Shown here piece after piece: positions 39,112-49,000 of a stretch of DNA of 64,000 nucleotides (position 1 is its first letter; each line of letters begins with the position of its first letter). The stretch spans positions 1 through 64,000 of IMG/VR virus record IMGVR_UViG_3300027708_000033, one strand, 5' to 3'. The DNA is from a virus. The notes below the pieces were generated by a model, which was not told the origin of the DNA, made no database searches, and saw only the letters and a program-made list of their open reading frames with translations. The translations under genes were made by a program, and so were the position numbers.

Positions 39112-39348
39112 TTATTTAGAATCGGCAGAGGTGTCTTTGTTGAGAACCGCATCTAGCTGAGACTGGAGCTTAGCATTCTTCTCCCGCTCAAGGACTAGAA
39201 GAGTCTCTAGTTCAGTGTTGCCTAGAACGTAGCCTGAAAGCTTCTCTCTAGTTGTCTGAAGTAGACGAGCTAAAGTGTCGTAGTCTGCAGACTGCTGCTG
39301 CTGCTCGACACCCTTTGGTGCTTTTCTTGGGTCAAATGAATCTGTCAT
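39112..39348 (-). CDS. Small coiled-coil protein, 78 residues
   Basis: Function not recognised. A flexible N terminus with QQQQ is followed by heptad-like helices (YDTLARLLQTTREKL, ETLLVLEREKNAKLQSQLD) that predict a coiled coil. It starts just after the S74-fibre gene, preceded by AAGGAGA, and may be a fibre-assembly helper, judged only from position. Confidence 0.55.
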   Translation of the reverse strand: MTDSFDPRKAPKGVEQQQQSADYDTLARLLQTTREKLSGYVLGNTELETLLVLEREKNAKLQSQLDAVLNKDTSADSK

Positions 39349-39362
39349 TATATTCTCCTTGT

Positions 39363-42266
39363 TTATTTGTTTTCTAACGTTTCTATTCTAGCAGCCATTG
39401 AGGCTATAAGGCTCTCTAAAGAGGTGAGTTTCTCGGCATGAGCTCGTGCAACAATTTGAAGTGCCGACACATAAAACTCGTACTGAATAGTCTCAGGTAG
39501 CCCTTCAGAGTCGTATGAGATGTATGCATGCAGTCCGGCGTCGTGCATCTGTTCAGCAATCATACCGGCATGCTTAGGCGCAGAGCTTTCTTCTTCATTG
39601 TAGTGATACTGCACTGGTATAACAGATAGAACTTGCTCAGCTGTGTATTGTAGCGGTTCGATGTTCTTCTTAAACCTACGGCTAGACGCTACGTAGCCTA
39701 GTGTGTCAGGTGTCGTAGAAGAGGTGACGTATACCGAGCGGTAAGACGTAGTTAGAGTGTTGCCGTACACGTTCTGTGCATAGACTCGACCGACGCTCGA
39801 CAAGTTGATTACACCTAGAGTAGCACTTCCGTCATAGTAAATTCCGGCGCTAGTAGTGTTTGTTCTAACAGCAAAACCATTATTACCTGCAGTGTAGTCT
39901 CCCATGTAGGTCAGCCCGCCTAGCGGATTTATAAATATCGAAGATGCAACGTTAGCGCTTGTCAGAGCCTGAATCTGCGTCGCAGACATCTTTATTCTAG
40001 AAGAGCCGGTGTTTCCAATTATAAAGGCAACGTTTTCGTTAGTCGTCGTAACGCTTGCGCTAGCGTATCCAATCTGTACAGGACCGTTTAGACGAATCTT
40101 TGAATAGCCGCCGTTTCCGTTGACGCTACCGGCAGTTCCAATTGTGGCAATTATGTCTCCCCAACCGGTATCTAAAGTCAGGTTTCCCCAGGTCGGGTCT
40201 GAGAAAGACCCCCCACTAGTGCTAAGACCTAAAGTTCCGGTGCCTAAATACGCTGCGCTATATGGATTAGCTCCGCCTGCGTTAGTGATAGATGCTGATA
40301 AAATACCATAGGCAACAGGAGAACCTGACTGATTGTCATAAATACCGAGAGAAAATCCGGTGCTGCCACTTGTACCACTGCTGCTAAATCCGCCTAGAAA
40401 AAATGACTGTTTAGATGCGTATGCACCTAAGATTCCAGGACCTGCTGTAGTGGCACCAGGCAACGTAATGTGCCCAAACTGAATGTAGTTCACCGGGCTA
40501 GCTAGAGTTGAGTCGGCAAGACGAATTGTAGTTGTAGCAGTAATACGGTCACCTGTAATAGAACCTGCAACAATTGCGTTACCATAAAGCGTATTAGCGA
40601 CAACAGTGTTACCGTAAAGGCTGTTAGCAATAATTGTGTTACCTGATAGTGTGGCAGCAATTACTGTGTTACCAGATAGCGTATTAGCGACTACCGTGTT
40701 TCCATAAAGCGTATTAGCAAGAACGGTATTGCCAGATAAACTGTTAGCAATAACTGTGTTACCGTTTAGCGTGTTAGCGACAATAGAGTTACCTTGAAGC
40801 GTGTTGGCAATTACTGTGTTACCGCTGATAGTGTTTGCTAGAACAGTGTTGCCAGATAGGGTATTGGCAAGTATTGTGTTACCGCTTAGTGTGTTGGCGA
40901 CAATGGTGTTACCGTTTATTGTGTTAGCGATAACTGTATTGCCGTTTAGAGTGTTGGCTATTACAGAATTGCCCTGAAGTGTGTTGGCGACAATGGTATT
41001 ACCACTCAAGGTGTTGGCGATAATTGAGTTACCGAAGACCGTGTTGGCAACTAAGGTATTGCCGTACAGCGTGTTAGCTGTGACTCGGTCACCAGCAATG
41101 CTGTTGGCCAAGATGTTGTTACCGGTAATAGTGTTTGCAGCTATCTTTGCACCGGTTATGCTGTTAGCCAGAATAGCATTTGCTGTCACGGCGTTAGTTG
41201 CTATGGCGTTGGCTGTGATTGCGTTAGCAGCAATAGCGTTAGCTGTTACGGCACCAGCATCTATCTTTGCTGCTGTAATTGAATTAGCTTGAATAGCAAC
41301 AGCAGTAACGGCATTAGCTGCAATAGCGTTTGCAGTAATAGCGTTAGCAGCAATAGCATTAGCCGTTACAGCGTTAGCATCTATCTTTGCTGCTGTAATT
41401 GAATTAGCTGCAATGGCATTTGCTGTTACAGCATTTGCTGCAATTTTAGTGCCAGTAATAGCAGCCGCTGCTATAGCATCACTATCAACGGCGTTAGCGA
41501 CTATGTTTCTAGTATTGACAGCAGCATTTGCTATTGCGTTACTGTCTACAGCATTTGCTGAAATCTTAGTACTAGTGATAGCGGCAGACGCTATAGCGTT
41601 ACTGTCTACAGCATTTGCAGCAATCTTTCCAATTACAACTGCGTTAGGTGCAATCTCTATAGAGGTGACAGCGTTAGCGGCAATTTGAAGCTCTGTGACA
41701 GCGTTAGCGGCAATCTTAGTTGAGTCGATTGCGTTAGCAAGAATGTTTATAGACTGCACTGCGTTAGCGGCAAGACCGGCATTTACTACTGCACCAACTG
41801 CGATAGCAGTAGAAGTTACCGCATTTGCTGCTATCTGTGCAGACGTAACAGCGTTAGCAGCAATTTTTGCAGATGTAACTGCATCCGCTGCAAGTTTTTC
41901 ATTGACTACTGCGTTAGCAGCAATGATGGTGCTTGTCACCGAGTTGGCAGCAAGCTGAGCCTCTGTAACAGCGTTAGCAGCAATTTTTATTGTCGAGATA
42001 GCGCCGTCAAAAATCTTAGATTCGGTGACAATAAGGTCTTGAATCTGAGCAGAACCAACAGAACCACCTGCGATAAGTGTACCGTCGATGATTCCAGGCA
42101 AGATTGAGCCTTGTGTAACAGCTTCTTGCTGAATGTGAGTAGCACTAATAGTGTTAGCTGAAATCTTACGAGCAGCAGGTCTAGTTTCTAGGTTGTATAG
42201 ACGGTTGTCTATGTTTGAAATGTTACTGTTTAGAGTGTTTTTAGAGCGATAACGTCTACTTGCCAA
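39363..42266 (-). CDS. Tail fibre with 48 decapeptide repeats and S74 chaperone
   Basis: A 967-residue fibre. Residues 96-575 are 48 consecutive ten-residue repeats in perfect register: first AANAVTxxxI, later VANTLSGNTV, predicting a long beta-helical shaft. Residues ~600-840 form a beta-rich head. The C-terminal ~120 residues are an endosialidase-type intramolecular chaperone (peptidase S74): SSRRFKKNIEPL with the Ser/Lys pair that cuts the chaperone off after trimer folding, then HAGMIAEQM and a final helical coiled coil. It should bind the host surface. It overlaps the upstream tail gene by 11 bases. Confidence 0.9.
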   Translation of the reverse strand: MASRRYRSKNTLNSNISNIDNRLYNLETRPAARKISANTISATHIQQEAVTQGSILPGIIDGTLIAGGSVGSAQIQDLIVTESKIFDGAISTIKIAANAVTEAQLAANSVTSTIIAANAVVNEKLAADAVTSAKIAANAVTSAQIAANAVTSTAIAVGAVVNAGLAANAVQSINILANAIDSTKIAANAVTELQIAANAVTSIEIAPNAVVIGKIAANAVDSNAIASAAITSTKISANAVDSNAIANAAVNTRNIVANAVDSDAIAAAAITGTKIAANAVTANAIAANSITAAKIDANAVTANAIAANAITANAIAANAVTAVAIQANSITAAKIDAGAVTANAIAANAITANAIATNAVTANAILANSITGAKIAANTITGNNILANSIAGDRVTANTLYGNTLVANTVFGNSIIANTLSGNTIVANTLQGNSVIANTLNGNTVIANTINGNTIVANTLSGNTILANTLSGNTVLANTISGNTVIANTLQGNSIVANTLNGNTVIANSLSGNTVLANTLYGNTVVANTLSGNTVIAATLSGNTIIANSLYGNTVVANTLYGNAIVAGSITGDRITATTTIRLADSTLASPVNYIQFGHITLPGATTAGPGILGAYASKQSFFLGGFSSSGTSGSTGFSLGIYDNQSGSPVAYGILSASITNAGGANPYSAAYLGTGTLGLSTSGGSFSDPTWGNLTLDTGWGDIIATIGTAGSVNGNGGYSKIRLNGPVQIGYASASVTTTNENVAFIIGNTGSSRIKMSATQIQALTSANVASSIFINPLGGLTYMGDYTAGNNGFAVRTNTTSAGIYYDGSATLGVINLSSVGRVYAQNVYGNTLTTSYRSVYVTSSTTPDTLGYVASSRRFKKNIEPLQYTAEQVLSVIPVQYHYNEEESSAPKHAGMIAEQMHDAGLHAYISYDSEGLPETIQYEFYVSALQIVARAHAEKLTSLESLIASMAARIETLENK
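40542..41981 (-). repeat. 48 x 30-bp coding repeat
   Basis: Forty-eight 30-bp units encode the decapeptides AANAVTxxxI or VANTLxGNTV without a break in register. The DNA units differ at many third positions, so selection is on protein. Early units (5' on minus) and late units form two sub-families that meet near unit 29. Confidence 0.93.
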
Positions 42267-45200
42267 TTTGGTCCGCCTGCCACTCTGGTACTAATGAAAG
42301 TGAAATCTTCTCTGGAAAGCTTGAACCATCTGGCACAGATACGTTTATACTGTCAATTTTTCTAATCATGACATCTCCACGTGGTTCTAGGTCGTTTGTC
42401 AAACGTTGCTGAATAAACTGGTCGTCAACAACAAGTGTACACCAGTCTCCAGGCGAGTAACTTCCGACTGCTGGAGTAATAGAGCCATTTACTGATACTC
42501 TTATCTTCATGTCTGGCGGTTTAGCCTCAGCAAGATACCGCTGTGCGTAACTGTACAGTAAGTTTTCGTCGTATATGTCCTGGTCAGTGTGGCTGTCATC
42601 TAGCAAAGGCCATCCAGTCATCGTTCCACTCGTCGGGTTTAGTAGGCTTGTGTCTACTGCAACTGCGTATGGCTGGCTTGCCCCATCACCTAGTTCACCG
42701 ATGTTTCCAACCATGAAGAATCTTGTCGCTGAGTTCTCAGCTGATTCGTCAATTGAAAGGTCGCTAATGTTTCCAGGAAAGTTGAACACTATTTGGTCTG
42801 CGCCGAATGCACTTGGAGGAGCAAATGTTCCCAGGTAAAGAACTCCACCTGGTAAAGCAGAAAGATATGACTGAAGACTATCAGGAATGATAGGCAGCAA
42901 GACAAAGACTCGCTTGAATGTGTTTGTATTAGGGTCGTACGAACAGTCGACTCGATACTCAAAGCCATTGATTACGTCTGAGTACTTATCTAGTTCCTCA
43001 CCAATACTTCTTGTTTCGTATCCACGAAAGTTTATAGGCAAGGTCTGAGTCTGAGAGAATCCAGCTGATGAAAAATCAAACAGCATGTCTGAGTTGTTAG
43101 TGTACCCACCGTAGGTTCCATAGTGGATTTGTGGGTTAGAAGTGGCACTAGCAAAGCCGAATGCTCGTCGTGATGCTTGGTCTCCTGTGCCTGATACTGT
43201 GTACTGTAATCCAGCACCTGCAGTAATTGTGGCAGCCAAGCCAGTGCCACCAAAAGCGCTTCCAGAAGTAGCGATTCCAGTCGGGTTAGCAATCGCGTTT
43301 TCTACTGTCTTCTTAGCCGTTGGGCTGATAGTGTAACTAAACTTGTTAGTACTAACACTGGTTATTGTGGCATTAGTGACGTTGAAGTAAGGGCTAAGAA
43401 CTGTTGTGTTTCCAGTAATGGACTTAGAACTAACAGCTACACGAAGATTCGGGTACGTAGTAGTGCTTTTTTGATAAGTCAATGATGTTCCGCTTGGAGT
43501 AGACACGACGTTACCGTTAGTCACATTGAAGATTCCATCTACGACTGTAGCCACTCCGCTTATTGACGTCCTAGTTCTATCAACTGTGTAAGGCGTAGAG
43601 GTCACAGTAAACGTTGTGTTATTCGCACTAACAACGTCGTACTCGTTTTCAACTGAGTCGATAAGACTTACTGTAGTGGCATCGGCTGTTACTGCAGTAT
43701 TTTCAGCACCGCTGGCCTTCCAGAAAATGTGTGTTGCATCTACAGATGATACAGTCCACGTGCCATTGACTCCGTAGCTGTATGCTGCTGCGACTGTTCC
43801 AGGACTTGACACCGAGGTTCTGTTGCCTGAGTACTCAATTTTGTCGTCATACTGTAAAGTGTAGTCGTCTACAACCTTAGTAACTTTAAATCGACCATTC
43901 TTAAAATAACCTGACCCAATTGGTGATGTCCAGCTAGTGGTCAAATACACACCGGCTTTTAATCCATGTTTAGCGCCAAATTGAATGTTGACTAGGCTAT
44001 ATGTTTTTACATCTGGCTTTGCAGCTTTTCCGTGTTTTGCCACTAAGGTCGGAGTTAGTGTCTTAGTAGTCTTGTACCCGGTGACAGTAATTTTGTCGTT
44101 AGCTTTAACATTGTGATTGAGTGGCGCAGTTAGACGCACTATCTTGTTGTAGATGTAAACTTCGGTACACGAGACTGTACGCCGTGTGACGCCGCTTACC
44201 GTGACTTTATCAGCGACAGCAATGTTATGAGTAGCCGAGGTTGTAAAGACTAATGAATTAGTTGCGTATGTAAACGCGTATCCTGTAATTGCATACGTGT
44301 CTTTTACACCTGTAATTGTTACTGTGTTGCCGACTATTAAGTTATGCGGTGTGGCGGTATCTACTGTGAATGTAGCAATAGAGTTGGCTATACTCATTTT
44401 GCCGGTTGTAGTTTTAGTTAGGTCGGTGACACCTGAAACTGTTACTGTTCCTCCTAATGAATAGCCGTGGGCTTCAGCTGTAGTAAGCGTTGCAACGTTC
44501 GCATTGAGCTGGCGAGCAACCACAGTAGTGGTGTCGTACAGACCGCTTACATCTACTGTCACAGACGCGTTTACAGTTCCTAATCCGTGATTTTCTGATG
44601 TAGCGATTTGGACTATGTTGTTTGAAGACTGACGGTATTGAACTAGTGCGTAGGCGGTAGCCGTAGTACTGGTGAGTGTTCCGCTAGTAGTGGAACTGCT
44701 TTTTATTGTAAAACTTGACGCGTCTCTTGCGATTATTCTGCTGAGAGCTCCGCTGTTGATTGAGACGTACTGCCCGACCGAGAAGGCATTTGCACACTGG
44801 TAAACTGCTGTAGTTCCATTTGCAGATACAGAAGTAACTGTTTTATTTTTTAGAACAGCTGTGGTTACAGTTCCTGGAGACAGTGTAGTTAGGCCTTCGC
44901 TGTTCTTGGTGCCGGTGCTGTACTCAAAAGATGACTTAGTTGGAATGTTTGTCACTTTAACTGTGCCATCAAAACGATTAGTACTTCTAAGTGGATTGTC
45001 TAGACCTTCTAGCGTCACAGACTGGCCAACGTATAAACCATGAGGTGATTCAGTTGTAACAAGCGCAGTTCCTCCACTGAGTGTTCTGCTCGTGGCTCTA
45101 ACATAGACCGGGCTAGTTGCAGCGTAAGTTATACTTCCACCACCACTGTCATAGGTTACGTTTGTTCCTGACACCGAGGTTACTGTTTGGTATCCATCAA

Positions 45201-46050
45201 AGTTTGTGCCTACGTTAAATACTTGGAACTCTTGGCCTGGAATCAGAGTCGGAGTTGCATTCATCGTTATAGTTGCAACGCCGTCTGTTATTCCACGGTT
45301 TGTAATCGCTAACGTTGTGTTCTTTGACGGCTCTATTTCGTTGTTTGGAAAAGTAGTTCCATTAAAGTCTTTAGACACTGTGCTAATAAGTGAGCGCACG
45401 TAATCGTAGGTGTTAGTGTGCACATCGATAGTGACAGCTGGATAGGACCCGTCTGGCAAGGTAACTGAAGACAATGTCTGTGTCGCCACTGAAACTGCAC
45501 TTGCAGTAAAAGTCGCCACTTTAGTGGTGTCGTCTGCAATAGAGTCTGCAGAGAGCTTGTAGTATCCGTTGTATTTAAAATAATTTATGTCGCTCATAAT
45601 GATGTGGACAGTAGAGTCCTCATTTAATGTGTAGGTCATTCCATAACTAATGGTTGCTGTTATTACTCCACCTGACACTGAAAGATCGGCAGTAAAACTA
45701 TTGTGCCAAGTTCTCCATGCGCGGCGATGGTAAAGATAACTTGTAAACTCAGAGGCGCTAACATCTAGCTTCTTGGAAATAACATCGTACGTTCTTCCCC
45801 AGATAATTCCGCCCCAGACGCAGACACCATTTCTAACCACATACAGCGCAGTTTTACCAGGTAGAGTCGTGTCGTAGACTCCAAGTTTTGCAGTGTCAGG
45901 TGTAATTCCGATGCTACCGCTAAAAGAACCTGCACCTTTTAGCGCGCGCTCGTAGGTGACGCCTTTAAACGGGATTTCACCGAAGACTTTATTGGTGAGC
46001 AAATCAGCCGTAAAGTAGCGATAGGAATAAGTTCCATCGTTATTTGCCAT
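42256..46050 (-). CDS. Tail hub (Tal/gp27-like) protein with many beta repeats
   Basis: A 1264-residue minor tail protein. Residues ~1-130 (FGEIPFKGVTYERALKGAGS, NGVCVWGGIIWGRTYD) and the last ~290 (ELDKYSDVINGFEYRVDCSY, LSLVPEWQADQIG) form the usual hub domains of siphovirus tail tips. Between them lie roughly eight to ten HGL-type beta repeats (for example TTESPHGLYVGQSVTLEG, TAEAHGYSLGGTVTVSG, TPHNLIVGNTVTITG). These repeats make it about 700 residues longer than a plain hub. It probably sits at the tail tip and contacts the host. Confidence 0.8.
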   Translation of the reverse strand: MANNDGTYSYRYFTADLLTNKVFGEIPFKGVTYERALKGAGSFSGSIGITPDTAKLGVYDTTLPGKTALYVVRNGVCVWGGIIWGRTYDVISKKLDVSASEFTSYLYHRRAWRTWHNSFTADLSVSGGVITATISYGMTYTLNEDSTVHIIMSDINYFKYNGYYKLSADSIADDTTKVATFTASAVSVATQTLSSVTLPDGSYPAVTIDVHTNTYDYVRSLISTVSKDFNGTTFPNNEIEPSKNTTLAITNRGITDGVATITMNATPTLIPGQEFQVFNVGTNFDGYQTVTSVSGTNVTYDSGGGSITYAATSPVYVRATSRTLSGGTALVTTESPHGLYVGQSVTLEGLDNPLRSTNRFDGTVKVTNIPTKSSFEYSTGTKNSEGLTTLSPGTVTTAVLKNKTVTSVSANGTTAVYQCANAFSVGQYVSINSGALSRIIARDASSFTIKSSSTTSGTLTSTTATAYALVQYRQSSNNIVQIATSENHGLGTVNASVTVDVSGLYDTTTVVARQLNANVATLTTAEAHGYSLGGTVTVSGVTDLTKTTTGKMSIANSIATFTVDTATPHNLIVGNTVTITGVKDTYAITGYAFTYATNSLVFTTSATHNIAVADKVTVSGVTRRTVSCTEVYIYNKIVRLTAPLNHNVKANDKITVTGYKTTKTLTPTLVAKHGKAAKPDVKTYSLVNIQFGAKHGLKAGVYLTTSWTSPIGSGYFKNGRFKVTKVVDDYTLQYDDKIEYSGNRTSVSSPGTVAAAYSYGVNGTWTVSSVDATHIFWKASGAENTAVTADATTVSLIDSVENEYDVVSANNTTFTVTSTPYTVDRTRTSISGVATVVDGIFNVTNGNVVSTPSGTSLTYQKSTTTYPNLRVAVSSKSITGNTTVLSPYFNVTNATITSVSTNKFSYTISPTAKKTVENAIANPTGIATSGSAFGGTGLAATITAGAGLQYTVSGTGDQASRRAFGFASATSNPQIHYGTYGGYTNNSDMLFDFSSAGFSQTQTLPINFRGYETRSIGEELDKYSDVINGFEYRVDCSYDPNTNTFKRVFVLLPIIPDSLQSYLSALPGGVLYLGTFAPPSAFGADQIVFNFPGNISDLSIDESAENSATRFFMVGNIGELGDGASQPYAVAVDTSLLNPTSGTMTGWPLLDDSHTDQDIYDENLLYSYAQRYLAEAKPPDMKIRVSVNGSITPAVGSYSPGDWCTLVVDDQFIQQRLTNDLEPRGDVMIRKIDSINVSVPDGSSFPEKISLSLVPEWQADQIGK

Positions 46051-46096
46051 GTTGTCTTACTTTCCGTATCGGTCTCTTAGGATAATCTTATCATTT

Positions 46097-49000
46097 TTAG
46101 CCGATCCAACCGGAGCGAAACTTCACCTCTAGTGTTCCGGTAGTATTGCTTCCGGCATCGGTAATCTTGATTGTGTTGACGCCTGGCTGAATAACAATCC
46201 AGTCAACTAGTGTGTCTAGCAGCTCGCGACTTCCAGTAGTGTTGTTGTTCAAGAACACATCACGATTATAGGTGTCTATTACCATGAATTCATTGTTAGT
46301 CAAAGTAACTGTTCCTGTCGCTGCAGCGTACGCGTAATCTGCTGAGGCGCCTGTGTAAACATAGGTCAAGTCTAGAGTCGTTGAACTTGTGAAGTTGACA
46401 GCTTGGACTACAAAAGTTCCATCAAAACTGTTTCCAACTGAGGCTATGGTAACGCTGTCTCCGACAGCTAGTTTATAGTTAGTAGAAACTGAAACTGTTG
46501 CATACTTGACTCCGTCGGTAGTGACACGCTTTACTGCAGTCACCGGGCCTAGGCTTAGTCCAGCTGCGCTTAGCGCACTAAGCATCTTTATGCTTTGGTT
46601 AGTGGTTGTGTTCTTGATTACACTGTTTGCAGTAAACGGTCCGGTGACTGTCATCAATGCGCATACGTTAGTGTTGCCGATGTTGTTGAACGTTGCACTT
46701 CCACCTGAGGTAATAGTTGACTTTGTAAAGCCTTCATCTACAGTAGTGTCATAGTGGTACTTGATTGGGTCAGGTGCACGAAGTCCCACGGAGAAGTCCA
46801 TACGACCACGAGCATTCACAACATCGATAGTCGGCTGGCCGCTCAAACGAACTTGAGCGCCTTTTACCGGCGACTCGTCGGCTAGTAGCCAGCCTTTAGT
46901 GCGTACAAGGTCTATGGCCTTTACAAGTTTGTTTCTTGCAGCATCTATGTACGAAGCGTCAGGCGGCAGGATTGACCCCTTGAGCTCAATTTGCCTTGCC
47001 GTGTATCTACCAACTACGTCGTAGGAACCGTCTCCAAGACCGCGTGGTAGGTCCTGAATGTCGCTCTGGGTCTGTCCCCACCAGCCATTAATTCCTGTGC
47101 AGACCCAGACAATCGAATCCTCATCAATAGTGTTTAGGATTAGTCCGTTTATGTTCACATCGGCATTTAGCTGCATACCTGTAAGGTGAGGGTATGGAAC
47201 AGGACGTAAGGCGTTATTGACCTTTGTAGTTTCTTGGCCTTGGCTAAAGTCGTCTGTGTACTCATTGACATAGGCAGATGCTTCTAGCATTGCAGCGTCA
47301 ATCAAGAACTTCTGTCCTGCAGTTCCAGCGGTAGGCTGGTACAGTCGTATCTGTGCAATTACAGCATCTGCAGGAGCAACAGCAGTTACAGCTAGTCGTA
47401 CCCAGCCTTCGTCGCTGACCATTGGTATAAGTGCGCCGGTAGCAAACGAGAGCTGTGTACCTGTAAAGTCGTACCAGTAGAGATAAAGCCTAAGTGAAGA
47501 GGCTTCTTGCCCAACTGGAATTTTTACATATAACGACGCAGAATAAGTTGTGCCTGGAGCAATTGCTGTAACACTGCCGTCAAAATAAGAAGTCGGTGTA
47601 GAACTTGCTTCAAACACTGCACCATCAAAATAAGCCTGAGTACCGCTTGCTGGCGTGGCGGTTGAATAAAATACAAGACCTGCCGTTACCGCTCCGAGAG
47701 GAGCAGTTGCCGTGACGCTTATGCGAGTCCAACCTGAAGACGTGACTGTCTTAGATGTTCCGTTTATAGTTGAAAAACTAGAGCCACCGCTGTTTCTCCA
47801 CTCAATGCCTGCGTAGTACGAAACCGCAGTGTTGACGTCACGGACATAAATAGAAGAAGTGTACGTGACACCAACAGTTACCGCCGTCCACGCAAAAGCC
47901 ACACCTGAGTTAAATATTCCAAAGGTTCCAAAACCGTCCGCGGTAACTAAGGCCGATTTAGTTCCAATGTAAAACTGAGACGCTGAAGCAACTGCAGATA
48001 TAGAGTTAAGAGACCCCCAGCTAGGATTAGCAAGATACTGCTGGACGCTAGTACTTGCGTTAGCAGTGCCAGACCATGCATAAGTTAGATTAGCTGCAGC
48101 CGTTGTGCTGCCATCAAAGTATGACTTAAGCTGAGAAGACTGTTCTACTAGTAACTGGTCGTAATAAAAGACATCTCCCGCTGACGGGTTAGTGACAAGC
48201 TCTATTTTCATAGTGGTTAAGTCAGAAGGCATAGTATAAGTTCGGCTTATTCTAGTCCAAGTTCCTGCCGTAACTGAAACTGCCGTAGATGGGTATAGAC
48301 TACCAGAACCAGTGCCGAGCGTCATAAATAAAGAAACAGTTTGTGCACGACTAGCGTACACATATACTGAGGCGGTATAAGTTTTGCTTGCAAAAGTTGA
48401 CCCATTAGCAAAAAAGTCTGATGTTAGATTAAGTTGGCTCGCTCCTGTTCCTTGGTACACATTAACAGCATACGAGTAAGAACCGCTTTGCTTGTCTGCA
48501 CTAGTTCTGTATCGACCGTATGCCAAGTTTCCTGGGTTGTATCCAGAAACCCAACCATCAACCATGTTTGCAACTTGATTACTTGTTGAAGCATCAGCGG
48601 TTCCATTCCATGTGTAAGTGAAGTCACCTGCTGCAGTCGTTGACCCGTCAAAATACGTATTAACTGAAGAACCTGCTTCAAGCATAGCAGCGTCTATGTA
48701 AACCTGTGAACCATACGCAGCTGTTGAAGGAACTACTAGTACAAGTGAAGCACCTGTTGCAGCAGCGGCTCCAGCTCCAGACGGAGCAACGCCAGTGACG
48801 CTAATTCTTGTCCAAGAACCGGTAGAAATAGCTGTTGCAGTACCACCACTAGTACTTATGTAACCTCCGCTGCCACGCCAGTCAATATTTACATAAATGT
48901 TTCCACCGAGGCTTAGGTCTTTAACATATAAAGAACCAACATAAGTAGTTCCAGCAGTGACGGCCGTGTTATAGGAATAAGTGGCGAGATTGCCAGAACT

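Noticed and set aside
40981-41958. Plus-strand Ala-rich frames over the fibre repeats
   Set aside because: They arise from the repeat on the other strand and are broken at the same period.
40542-41981. 30-bp direct repeats that look like a CRISPR array
   Set aside because: There are no unique spacers; units follow one another directly and encode decapeptides in one open frame of a fibre gene.
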